Part shown: in pieces, positions 48,853 through 57,100 of the stretch | Layout of the letters: each line of letters opens with the position of its first letter | Position numbering within the stretch: position 1 is the stretch's first letter | Origin: Streptomyces sp. NRRL S-1022 | GTDB lineage: Bacteria; Actinomycetota; Actinomycetes; Streptomycetales; Streptomycetaceae | NCBI RefSeq assembly: GCF_000720135.1 | Contig: NZ_JOIU01000026.1 | Location: 1-64,000, forward strand | Reading direction: 5' to 3' | DNA: 64,000 nucleotides | The notes under the pieces: model-generated | Told to the model about the DNA's origin: nothing | Seen by the model: the letters and a program-made list of their open reading frames with translations, nothing else | Databases searched by the model: none | Made by a program: the position numbers and the translations under genes

Positions 48853-49824
48853 TCAGGGCAGCCTCACAGAAAGCTCCGGAAGGCAAGCCGCCCGGTCCTG
48901 CTCGAAGTGACTGTCTCTGCCGCCTTGCCGCACCAGTCGTCCCATCCGAGCGGCTTCGGCTCTGGGCATGAGAGCCCACGTACCGTCGCTGCGGCGCACG
49001 GGGGCGGAGTGCCATGGCGTGGTCCACGCGTCCGGGGCGTCGAGGAGGCGGAGGCCGAATTTCGGGGCGCCTACGGGCTGGGGATGGATGGAGAGGCGTA
49101 CGGCGCCGGGGTGGTGTTCGGCGATCAGGGTGCCCCAGGCGCGGCTGCGCTGGATGACGCCGTAGGCCCGTTGCCGGCATGCGCGTTGGAGTGCGGAGCG
49201 GGTGCCGGTCCAGTCGGCGGTGTCCTCGACGAGGAAGCGGGTGATGCCCCGGTAGAGGGCGAGGGCCTGGTCGTCGGCGCGGATCTCGGCGCGGAGGGCC
49301 TCCAGGGTGGGGGCGTAGCGCTCGTGGATGCGGGTGCGTTTCGTGTCGTGCGGGAGGTCGCCGAGGACGTCGCGCAGGTCGAAGACGGACAGGCTGTGCA
49401 GGCCCATCCGTCCTATCTGTATGCGTAGGTCGTCGGCGTAGGCGTCGATGTGGTCGTCGGGGACACCGATGAGGTCGCCGAAGACGTGGCCGTCGGAGCA
49501 GATGATCACGCGGGCGCCGGGCGGGTAGATCCGCTCGATCTCGCTGCACAGGGTGTTCAGGAAGGTCAGGGAGAGGCGCTCACCCTGGTCGGGGAGGTGG
49601 CCGAGGACCTTTGCGGGGTTGGGGGACTTGCAGGGGAAGCCGGGCAGGGTGAAGACGACGGGGGCGTTGTCGCGTACGAAGGCGGTGATGCGGCGCAGCT
49701 GATGCGGGAACGCCTGCGCGGGAGCCGGGGCGGGGCCGGTCGTGCGGTGGTGGGGCAGGAGCAGGTTCAGGATCGCGGTGGCGATGCTCGTGGGGAGGGT
49801 GTCCGGCGCGGTCGTCAAGGGCAT
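48853..49824 (-). CDS. Isonitrile (isocyanide) synthase, PvcA/Dit1 family
   Basis: A 323-residue enzyme of the DIT1/PvcA family, which turns an amino-acid amine (tyrosine or tryptophan in known cases) into an isocyanide using the C2 of ribulose-5-phosphate. Recognised blocks are VFTLPGFPCKSPNPAKVLG (about 57-75), ICSDGHVFGDLIGV (108-121) and YRGITRFLVED (about 190-200). The ribosome site AGGAGG lies 6 bp before ATG 49824. It is the last gene of the MFS-AsnB-P450-synthase series, separated from the P450 by 148 bp with a hairpin. The substrate is not determinable, but tyrosine is the commonest for stand-alone members. Confidence 0.9.
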   Translation of the reverse strand: MPLTTAPDTLPTSIATAILNLLLPHHRTTGPAPAPAQAFPHQLRRITAFVRDNAPVVFTLPGFPCKSPNPAKVLGHLPDQGERLSLTFLNTLCSEIERIYPPGARVIICSDGHVFGDLIGVPDDHIDAYADDLRIQIGRMGLHSLSVFDLRDVLGDLPHDTKRTRIHERYAPTLEALRAEIRADDQALALYRGITRFLVEDTADWTGTRSALQRACRQRAYGVIQRSRAWGTLIAEHHPGAVRLSIHPQPVGAPKFGLRLLDAPDAWTTPWHSAPVRRSDGTWALMPRAEAARMGRLVRQGGRDSHFEQDRAACLPELSVRLP

Positions 49825-49927
49825 GTCGTTCCTCCTGGGCTACGAGGGCGTGCGAGGGCACGTCGACATGGCGCCGTGGCGGGAGGGGAAGCCAGGCGCC
49901 TGAGGTCAGTGGGCGTGTCGGCCGGGG

Positions 49928-49955
49928 CCGGGTCGGCTGGTGTGGCCGGACCCGG
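49928..49955 (-). terminator. Hairpin between P450 and isonitrile synthase genes
   Basis: CCGGGTC (49928-49934) pairs with GACCCGG (49949-49955), with extra pairing inside the loop (GGC/GCC). It follows the P450 stop and precedes the synthase leader, so it could attenuate or separate expression of the last gene. Confidence 0.5.
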
Positions 49956-49972
49956 TCAGCGGTACGTCGGTG

Positions 49973-51235
49973 TCAGAGGCGGCGGTCGTAGCCGACGGGG
50001 AGGTGATTGGTGCCGCGGCCGAGGACGGCCGGGATCCACTCGATGTCCTCGTCCCTGACGGCCAGTTGGAGGCCGGGCAGGCGGGCGAGGAGGGTACCGA
50101 GGGCGATCTGGAGTTCGGCGCGGGCCAAGGCTGCGCCGGGGCAGAAGTGGATGCCGTGGCCGAAGGCGAGGTGGGGGTTGGGCGAGCGGTCGAAGTCGAG
50201 GGTGTCCGGGGCGGGGAAGCGGCGCGGGTCGCGGTTGGCGGCGCACAGGGAGACGATCACCGAGTCGCCGCCGGGTACGCGCGTGCCGCGCAGGTCGCTG
50301 TCCTTGTCGAAGAAGCGCCAGGTGGTGAGCTCGAAGGCGCTGTCATAGCGCAGAAGTTCCTCGACGGCGGGGGGCAGTAGATCCGGGTTGTCGCGCAGGC
50401 GGCCCAGTTCGGCTGGGTGGCGGAAGAGGGCGATCAGGGCGGTGGTGATCTGGTTGGTGACCGGCTCCTGGCCCGCGACCAGGAGCTGGAAGATCATCGA
50501 GTCCAGCTCCTCCTGCGACAGTTCACGGCGGTCACGGGCCACGACGAGGCGACTGAGCAGGTCGTCGTCCCAGTGTTCCCGCTTGTGGGTAACGACGTCG
50601 GCGATGTAGCTCTGCAGGCCGTGCAGGCGGGCCTCGTAGAGGGGTCGGCCGGGGTCGGTGGGGCCGACCGGCTGGACGACCCTGCCCCAGTCGCGGTCGA
50701 AGCGGGCCGCGAGTTCCCGCGGGAGGCCTATGACTTCGGCGAGGACCTTGAAGGGGAAGTGGGCGGCGAAGCCGGTGACGAGGTCCGCGGGGCCGTGCTC
50801 CGGCAGTGCGTCGACGAGGGCGTCGGCCAGTTCCTGGAAGCGGGGGCGGAGCTGCTCGATGCGGCGCGGGGTGAAGGCGTCCGTCACGAAGCGGCGCATC
50901 GGGGTGTGCTTGGGCGGGTCCTGGTGCAGGAGGTGGACCTGGAGCTGGGAGTGCTGCGGCTCGGGCATGATCGAGGCGCGGGCGCGCCAGCGGTCGTTGC
51001 CGCGGTCGTGGTTCTTGCCGAGGCGGTCGTCGTTCAGCGCGGCGTGGGCGGCGTCGTAGCCGGTGACGAGCCACGCTTGGACGCCGCTGGGGAAGAGGAC
51101 CCGGTGGACGGGGCCGGCCTCGCGCATCTGCTCGTACAGGGGGTAGGGGTTGCTCTTGTAGGGGCAGCCCATCAGCGGCACCGGATCGGGCAAGGTGTCC
51201 GGATCTGCGACTGGCTGCTGTTTCCGGAGGGTCAT
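49973..51235 (-). CDS. Cytochrome P450 (isonitrile pathway tailoring)
   Basis: A 420-residue soluble bacterial P450. The heme ligand is Cys365 in FGHGIHFCPG, the K-helix ExxR is Glu293-Arg296 (EELLR), and the I-helix oxygen motif is AGQEPVT (Thr260; Glu replaces the usual Asp). AGGAG upstream supports ATG 51235. It lies 11 bp after the asparagine synthetase gene. In context it may oxidise or phenol-couple the isonitrile product. The reaction cannot be read from sequence. Confidence 0.93.
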   Translation of the reverse strand: MTLRKQQPVADPDTLPDPVPLMGCPYKSNPYPLYEQMREAGPVHRVLFPSGVQAWLVTGYDAAHAALNDDRLGKNHDRGNDRWRARASIMPEPQHSQLQVHLLHQDPPKHTPMRRFVTDAFTPRRIEQLRPRFQELADALVDALPEHGPADLVTGFAAHFPFKVLAEVIGLPRELAARFDRDWGRVVQPVGPTDPGRPLYEARLHGLQSYIADVVTHKREHWDDDLLSRLVVARDRRELSQEELDSMIFQLLVAGQEPVTNQITTALIALFRHPAELGRLRDNPDLLPPAVEELLRYDSAFELTTWRFFDKDSDLRGTRVPGGDSVIVSLCAANRDPRRFPAPDTLDFDRSPNPHLAFGHGIHFCPGAALARAELQIALGTLLARLPGLQLAVRDEDIEWIPAVLGRGTNHLPVGYDRRL

Positions 51236-51246
51236 GGTCAGGCTCC

Positions 51247-53073
51247 TCAGAGGGCGAGTTCGGGCCGGTAGTGGTCCAGCCAGAGGGCGAGGTCGACGAC
51301 GCGTTCGAGGCGCAGGCGGTGGCCCCACTCCAGCCGGTCGGGCGGCGTGTCCAGGCAGGGTTTGATGCGGGTCTCGTCGGCGAGGGCGCGGACCTGTTCG
51401 GTGGCGAGCGCGTCGCGGGCCAGCTGCTGCAGGCCGCGGTTGTAGTCGGGGTGGTGGGTGGCCGGGTAGTGGTTCTTGGGGCGGTGCAGCACCGAGTCCG
51501 GAGCAAGACCGGAGCCCATCGCGCGCAGCAGGCTCTTCTCCCGTCCGTCGAAGCTCTTCAGCACCCAGGGGGTGGTGAAGGCGTACTCGACGAGCCGGTG
51601 GTCGCAGTACGGGACGCGGACCTCCAGGCCCTGCGCCATGCTGAGACGGTCCTTGCGGTGCAGGAGCTGGCGCAGCCAGCGGGTCAGGGACAGGTGCTGC
51701 ATCTCGCGTTGGCGGTGTTCGGCGGGACTCTCGCCGTCGGCGTGCGGTACGGCGGCCAGGGCGGCGCGGTAGGTGTCGTCACGGAACTCGCCTATGCGCA
51801 GGTCGAGTTCGGGGTTCAGCGGCATGGCGGCCTCGTCGCCCGTCACCAGCAGCCACGGGAAGGTTTCCGCTGCCAGGGCCTTCGGGTTGTGGAACCACGG
51901 GTAGCCGCCGAAGACCTCGTCGGCCGCCTCGCCGGAGAGGGCGACGGTGGAGTGCCGGCGGATCTCGCCGAAGAGCAGGTACAGCGAGGTGTCCATGTCG
52001 CCGACGCCGATGGGTGAGTCACGAGCCACGACGACGGCCTTGCGGTGCTCGGGGTCGAGCAGGGCGCGCGGGTCGAGGACGACAGTGCTGTGGTCGGTAC
52101 CGATGAAGGCGCCGGCCTCGATGGCGTAGGGCGTGTCGTGGCCGGTGCGCAGGACGTCGCCGGTGAACCGTTCCGCCTGGTCACTGTAGTCGACGGCGTA
52201 GGAGCGGACGCGGGCGTCCGGTCCTTCGCGAAGACGGAGTTCGTCGGCGAGCAGGGCGGTCAGGACGGTGGAGTCGATGCCACCGGAGAGCAGGCTGCAC
52301 AGGGGGACGTCCGCTTCGAGCTGGCTGCGGGCCGCGGCACCGACCAGGGTGCGGACCCGCTGGATGGCCGTGTCCTGGTCGTCGGTGTGGCCGGTGGCCT
52401 CCAACTGCCAGTAGCGGCGTTCACGGATGCCGCCGCGGTCCAGGACGAGCACACCGCCCGGCTCGACCTCCCTGACTGCGGACCACACGGTCGGACCGGT
52501 GTTGAACAGCAGGCTGTACGCCTCCCGCAGCCCGTCCGCGTCCACCCGGGGCCGTATCTCCGGATGGACGAACAGGGCCTTGGGCTCGGAGGCGAAGGCG
52601 AGGCCGCCGTCGACCGTGGCCCAGAACAGGGGCTTCACCCCGAGCCGGTCGCGGACCAGGAGCAGCCGCTGGGCGCGTTCGTCCCAGACGGCGAAGGCGA
52701 ACATGCCCTCCAGGTGCTCGGCTACCGCCTCGCCCCACTCGGCGTACGCCCGCAGCACCACCTCGGTGTCGCTGCGCGTGCGGAACGCATGTCCCCGGGC
52801 GCGCAGTTCGGTGCGCAGCGCGTGGTGGTTGTAGACCTCGCCGCTGTAGCTGAGCACGAGGTCCGGCTCGTCGGGCCGGTCGGTCATCGGCTGTACGCCG
52901 CCTTCGAGGTCGATGACGGCCAGGCGTCGGTGACCGATCGCGGCCCGCTCGCCGAGCCAGACGCCTCCGGCGTCGGGGCCCCGCGGGGTGAGGGTGGCGG
53001 TCATGGCCTCGATGACCGGGGCCTGGGTGCGGGCGTCACTGTGGAAGGACGCCCAGCCGGTGATTCCGCACAT
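51247..53073 (-). CDS. Asparagine synthetase-like amidotransferase (AsnB family)
   Basis: A 608-residue glutamine-dependent amide-forming enzyme. The N-terminal class II glutaminase has Cys2 (MCGITGW) and RGPDAGG; the synthetase domain has the PP-loop LLSGGIDST (about 265-275) and the ALSGEAADEVFGGYPWF block. Both active sites look intact. It activates a carboxylate with ATP and replaces OH with NH2. Being inside an isonitrile operon, it may amidate the carboxyl group of the isocyano amino acid rather than make asparagine. It starts 16 bp after the MFS gene. Confidence 0.92.
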   Translation of the reverse strand: MCGITGWASFHSDARTQAPVIEAMTATLTPRGPDAGGVWLGERAAIGHRRLAVIDLEGGVQPMTDRPDEPDLVLSYSGEVYNHHALRTELRARGHAFRTRSDTEVVLRAYAEWGEAVAEHLEGMFAFAVWDERAQRLLLVRDRLGVKPLFWATVDGGLAFASEPKALFVHPEIRPRVDADGLREAYSLLFNTGPTVWSAVREVEPGGVLVLDRGGIRERRYWQLEATGHTDDQDTAIQRVRTLVGAAARSQLEADVPLCSLLSGGIDSTVLTALLADELRLREGPDARVRSYAVDYSDQAERFTGDVLRTGHDTPYAIEAGAFIGTDHSTVVLDPRALLDPEHRKAVVVARDSPIGVGDMDTSLYLLFGEIRRHSTVALSGEAADEVFGGYPWFHNPKALAAETFPWLLVTGDEAAMPLNPELDLRIGEFRDDTYRAALAAVPHADGESPAEHRQREMQHLSLTRWLRQLLHRKDRLSMAQGLEVRVPYCDHRLVEYAFTTPWVLKSFDGREKSLLRAMGSGLAPDSVLHRPKNHYPATHHPDYNRGLQQLARDALATEQVRALADETRIKPCLDTPPDRLEWGHRLRLERVVDLALWLDHYRPELAL

Positions 53074-53089
53074 GGGGAGGACTCCTCGG

Positions 53090-54541
53090 TCAGGGGTGGT
53101 GTGCGGCGGGAGCCGCGTCGGTGGACTTCTCTTGCAGGAGCGCCGGCCTGCGTCCGTGCAGTGCGAGCAGGGGTACGGCGACGCAGACGGCGACTGCCGC
53201 CAGGGTCAGCCCGGCTGTCACGCCGTCGTCGCCTCCGGCCAGGCCCCAGGCGGCGGTGGCCTGGGCCGGGCCGAGCGTGAAGCCGAGGCTGCGGGCCAGT
53301 TGGACGGAGGAGCCCACTGTTGCCGCGTGGTCCGGTGGGGCCGCGCCCATGACGAGGGCCTGGGTGGGGCCGCCGTTCAACCCCATGCCGACCCCGGCCA
53401 GAGCCAGCCGCCAGGCCACGTCCAGCGGCGACCAGTCACCCCCCAGCGGAACGAGGAGGAGCAGACCGGCGGCCGTGAGGGCGGCGCCGATGACTGCCAC
53501 CGGCCGAGCGCCCCACCGGTCGGCGAGGCGACCACCGAGCGGTCCGGCCAGCCCCATGCCGAGCGGGAAGGCGAGCACGGTCAGCCCGGTCGTGGTGGCG
53601 CTGACACCGTCGTCGCGCTGGAGGTGCAGGGCGACGACGTAGTGCATGGCCGCGAACCCGGCGGCCAGCGCCAGCACCGCCGTGTGCGCCCGGAACAGCC
53701 CCGTCGTCCGCAGTACGCCGACCACCGGGCGACCACCCGGTCCCCGCAGCCACCACCACAACGGCGGTACGGCGGCGAGCGCGAGCACCAGCCACCCCGG
53801 GCTTCCCGACGCCAGGGTCAGCGCCAGCAGCAGGGCGGTCACCCCGGAACCCACCAGCAGCACATCCGCCGCCGACCGCCGGTCGGGCAGGCGCAGGCCC
53901 CCGTCCCTCGGCATCGCCCTCCCCCACTCTCGGCTTCGCCCGAGCGGGAGGACCCCCATCGCCACGACCAGGGCGAGCAGGCAGAAAGGGATCTTGACCA
54001 GGAAGACGGCGCGCCAGCCCAGGTGGTCCAGCAGCAGTCCGCCCACCGCCGGACCGGTCACCGCGCCCAGCGGGCCCAGCGTCGCGGGCACACTCATGGC
54101 CCGCCCGCGCAGTTCCGGCCGTACCGAACGCAGGGCGAGAACCGGCATCAGCACGAAGAGCACGGCCCCGAACGCGCCCTGGGCGAGGCGGGCGGCGATC
54201 AGCCAGGCCGCCCAGGGCGCGGCGGCCGCCAGCGTGCTGCACAGACCGAAGCCCGCGGTCGCGACCAGCAGGGCGGAGCGCATTCCGACTCCGTCCAGCC
54301 ATCGGCCGACAGGCAACAGCAATGCCACCACAGGCAGTTGATAACCCAGGACCGCCCACTGGGCGGTCGCGGCGGAGACGTGCAGACCGTCGGCGATGTC
54401 CGCCAGGGCCACGTTGACGATGTTCATGTCGAGCATGGCCACGAACGACAGCAGGCCGGCCACCGCGACGAGCAGCCAGCGGTCGTCGCCGCCGACGGGT
54501 ATGTGGCCGGGCTGTTGAGAACCGGGACTGTGGCCTGTCAC
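53090..54541 (-). CDS. MFS exporter, EmrB/QacA (DHA2) type
   Basis: A 483-residue 14-helix-type drug/H+ antiporter. The first helix has AMLDMNIVNVALADI, motif A-like GRWLDGVGMRSALL follows helix 2, and motif C-like TLGPLGAVTGPAVGGLLLD lies in helix 5. It is first in the isonitrile operon and probably exports the product and confers self-protection. GTG 54541 is the start, with a weak upstream site; the promoter should lie in 54542-54673. Confidence 0.9.
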   Translation of the reverse strand: MTGHSPGSQQPGHIPVGGDDRWLLVAVAGLLSFVAMLDMNIVNVALADIADGLHVSAATAQWAVLGYQLPVVALLLPVGRWLDGVGMRSALLVATAGFGLCSTLAAAAPWAAWLIAARLAQGAFGAVLFVLMPVLALRSVRPELRGRAMSVPATLGPLGAVTGPAVGGLLLDHLGWRAVFLVKIPFCLLALVVAMGVLPLGRSREWGRAMPRDGGLRLPDRRSAADVLLVGSGVTALLLALTLASGSPGWLVLALAAVPPLWWWLRGPGGRPVVGVLRTTGLFRAHTAVLALAAGFAAMHYVVALHLQRDDGVSATTTGLTVLAFPLGMGLAGPLGGRLADRWGARPVAVIGAALTAAGLLLLVPLGGDWSPLDVAWRLALAGVGMGLNGGPTQALVMGAAPPDHAATVGSSVQLARSLGFTLGPAQATAAWGLAGGDDGVTAGLTLAAVAVCVAVPLLALHGRRPALLQEKSTDAAPAAHHP

Positions 54542-54673
54542 CGTTGCCGCCCCTCACGGTCGTGGATGGGCTGCCGGACGGCAGCCTCGTCCCACAAGTC
54601 GGGCGGGATCGCACAAGAGTTCCCGGGCGCGTCCAAAAAATCATGGTGGGCAGGCTGGAATTGCCCGCGCCGA

Positions 54674-54970
54674 TCAGTTTCGGCGGCCGCCGCGTGCCGG
54701 CTTGCCCGACCCGGCCGACTCCACCAACAGGTACGGCAGCGCGCAGAGGACCAGCCCGGCGGCACAGCCGACAGCCGCGCCGAACGCTCCATCGACGACG
54801 GATCCGGGCCGGCCGTACCCGGCTACGAGGACGGCCACGGTGACCGCGAGCAACGGCCGGGTTCCCCCGTGGATCCGCGCCCAGCCGCGCCGGATCGTCC
54901 TGGGCTCAGGATCCCAAGGCAAGACGACGGCGTCGGCCCGAACATCCGCGTTCGGGCGTCCGTACGCCAC
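54674..54970 (-). CDS. Small two-helix membrane protein (putative)
   Basis: A frame of up to 98 residues with two hydrophobic segments (LLAVTVAVLVAGYG and AAVGCAAGLVLCALPYLLVE) between basic ends, consistent with a 2-TM membrane protein. It precedes the MFS gene on the same strand. Its beginning overlaps the copper-chaperone remnant on the other strand, and the true start is unclear (GTG 54970 or a TTG near 54924). Family unknown. Confidence 0.4.
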   Translation of the reverse strand: MAYGRPNADVRADAVVLPWDPEPRTIRRGWARIHGGTRPLLAVTVAVLVAGYGRPGSVVDGAFGAAVGCAAGLVLCALPYLLVESAGSGKPARGGRRN

Positions 54971-55143
54971 GCCGAAGTGCGAGCATCAGGGAAGAGGTCT
55001 CCGAGGTACCCGGGGTGAGCGAGATCGTGGTCGACCTCGGTGCCGACGCCGTCACCGTGCACGGCACGGACCTTGAAGACGAGCGGCTGCGCGCGGCGAT
55101 CGTCGAATCCGGGTACGACATCGCCGACTCGATCGCCGCCTGA
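54963..55143 (+). pseudogene. Broken HMA-domain copper chaperone (CopZ-like)
   Basis: From about 54985 to the TGA at 55141-55143 the frame reads SIREEVSEVPGVSEIVVDL and AVTVHGTDLEDERL, ending ESGYDIADSIAA. This is the last three-quarters of a heavy-metal-associated domain. Just upstream, in another frame, comes KCEH (54975-54986), the beginning of the expected metal site CEHC. Intact relatives have C-E-H-C-x-x-S-I; here 14 nt are missing between CEH and SI, removing the second metal Cys and shifting frame. No start codon is found for the 5' part. The gene appears inactive. It sits between the isonitrile operon and the FecB-type importer. Confidence 0.65.
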
Positions 55144-55209
55144 TCCCGGCAGACGGCCGAGCGGGCAGGACGCGACCGTCGTCCTGCCCGAGCCCGTTCA
55201 TCAGCCCGT

Positions 55210-56028
55210 TCATCCCCGGGTGGGCGTCTGAAGCGGCACGGCTGTCAGTGCCTCGTCCGCCGCCGTCCGGTGGTCGAAGGCGATGAGCGGCTCACCGGTC
55301 AGGGGATGGTCGACAACCGCCGCTCGGACCCCGAAGACCTCCGCCATCAGCGCGGGCGTGAGGACTTCCCGCGGCGGGCCGGAGACGACGACCGCTCCAT
55401 CATGCAGGACGTGGAGACGGTCGCAGACGGAGGCCGCGGCATTCAGGTCATGCAGCGACACCAGGGTCGTACGGCGCTGGGCACGCAGGAGGGCGAGCAG
55501 TTCGACCTGGTGGCGGATGTCGAGGTGGTTGGTCGGTTCGTCCAGCACCAGGACGTCCGGGTTCTGCGCGAACGTCCGTGCCAGCAGGACACGTTGGCGC
55601 TCACCGCCGGACAGGGCCGTGAACCGGCGTCGGCCCTGTTCCGCCATGCCGACGTCGGTGAGCGCCTGCGCGACGATGTCCCGGTCGGCTGCATCCTCCC
55701 CGGCGAAGGCCCGCTTGTAGGGCGTACGGCCCATCGCGACGACCTCGCGCACGGTCAGCTCGAAGTCGCTCCCGCGCTCCTGCGGCAGGGCCGCCACGTG
55801 CCGCGCCGACTGGAGCGGGGTCGTCTCCCGCAGGTCAGTGCCGGCCAGGAGGACCCGCCCGGCGGTGGGCTTCAGGTGCCGGTAGACGGTGCGCAGGAGC
55901 GTGGACTTGCCGCTGCCGTTCGGGCCCACCAGGCCCGTGATCTCGCCCTCCGCGGCGACGAGATGGGCGCCCGCGACCACCGTGCGGCCGGCGTAGGCGA
56001 CGTGCAGATCCTCGATGTCGATCCTCAA
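55210..56028 (-). CDS. FecE/BtuD-type ABC transporter ATPase
   Basis: A 272-residue ATPase of the metal-chelate import class. Walker A is GPNGSGKST, the signature is LSGGERQR, Walker B is VLVLDEPTNHLD, and the His-switch region is LVSLHDLNAA. The TTG start overlaps the permease stop (TTGA). It powers the FecCD-type permease upstream. Located next to the isonitrile operon and copper genes, so the cargo may be a copper or iron chelate. Confidence 0.9.
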   Translation of the reverse strand: MRIDIEDLHVAYAGRTVVAGAHLVAAEGEITGLVGPNGSGKSTLLRTVYRHLKPTAGRVLLAGTDLRETTPLQSARHVAALPQERGSDFELTVREVVAMGRTPYKRAFAGEDAADRDIVAQALTDVGMAEQGRRRFTALSGGERQRVLLARTFAQNPDVLVLDEPTNHLDIRHQVELLALLRAQRRTTLVSLHDLNAAASVCDRLHVLHDGAVVVSGPPREVLTPALMAEVFGVRAAVVDHPLTGEPLIAFDHRTAADEALTAVPLQTPTRG

Positions 56029-57098
56029 CTTCCGCTCCCCAGAGGCCGGTCCAGCAGATACAGCAGGGCCGGAGCCCCGAGCAGCGAGGTGACCACGCCC
56101 ACCGGCAGCTCCTGCGAGTCCATCGCCGTACGGCACACGATGTCGACCACGACCAGCAGCAGAGCGCCGGACAACGCGGAGATCGGCAGGAGGCGTCGGT
56201 GGTCGCCCCCCACGACCAGACGGCAGGCATGCGGCACCATCAACGCTACGAACGCGATAGCACCGGAGACCGCCACCAGGACACCGGTCAGCACACTGGT
56301 GACGGTGAACAGTTCCCGGCGCAGCCGGGCGGCGTCGATGCCAAGCCCGGCGGCCGTCTCGTCACCCATCAGCAGGGCGTTCAGGCCCCGGGCGCGTGCC
56401 TGGAGCCACAGCAGAGCGACGGGTACGGCGACGGCGGGTACCGCGAGCAGTTCCCACGTCGCTCCGCTGAGACTGCCCATGAGCCAGAACAGGACGCTGT
56501 GGGTCTGCTGTTCGTCCCCGGCCTGCAGCACCAGGTAGCTGGTGAACCCGGAGAGGAACTGGCCGATCGCGACCCCGGCCAGCACCAGCCGCAGCGGCGC
56601 GAACCCGCCACCGCGCCGGGCCACCGCCCACACCAGCGCGAACGTCGCCAGCGCGCCGACGAAAGCCGCCCCGGACAGCCCCAGGCCCAGCGCCCCGCCC
56701 GCCCCGAGGCCGAGGACGATCGCGGCAACCGCGCCCAGGGAGGCGCCGTTGGAGATGCCCAGCAGGTACGGGTCGGCAAGCGGGTTGCGCACCAGCGCCT
56801 GGACGGCCGTACCGACGACACCGAGGCCGGCGCCGACGAGGGCGGCGAGCACGGCACGGGGAAATCGGAGCTGCCAGACGATGAGGTCGTCCGTGCCGGG
56901 GCGCGGAGCCTCACCGGACAGCCGCCGCCACACCACGCTCCACACCTCGCCGGGCGGGATCGACGTCGAGCCCCAGGCCACGGCGGCCGTCAGCGCGGCC
57001 AGCAGTGCCACGGCCAGGACCGCCGCCAGCGGACCGGCGGCCAGGCTGCCGCGCGCCTCCGCAGCCACGGTCTTACGGCGCACCAGTGTGAAGGCCAC
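56025..57098 (-). CDS. FecCD-family ABC transporter permease
   Basis: A 357-residue permease with about 10 helices typical of siderophore, heme and B12 import. Conserved parts are RFPRAVLAALVGAGLGVVGTAVQALVRNPLADPYLLG and the end block VPHACRLVVGGDHRRLLPISAL. A single permease gene implies a homodimer. GTG 57098 lies 2 bp after the binding-protein stop. Confidence 0.92.
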   Translation of the reverse strand: MAFTLVRRKTVAAEARGSLAAGPLAAVLAVALLAALTAAVAWGSTSIPPGEVWSVVWRRLSGEAPRPGTDDLIVWQLRFPRAVLAALVGAGLGVVGTAVQALVRNPLADPYLLGISNGASLGAVAAIVLGLGAGGALGLGLSGAAFVGALATFALVWAVARRGGGFAPLRLVLAGVAIGQFLSGFTSYLVLQAGDEQQTHSVLFWLMGSLSGATWELLAVPAVAVPVALLWLQARARGLNALLMGDETAAGLGIDAARLRRELFTVTSVLTGVLVAVSGAIAFVALMVPHACRLVVGGDHRRLLPISALSGALLLVVVDIVCRTAMDSQELPVGVVTSLLGAPALLYLLDRPLGSGS

Positions 57099-57100
57099 GA

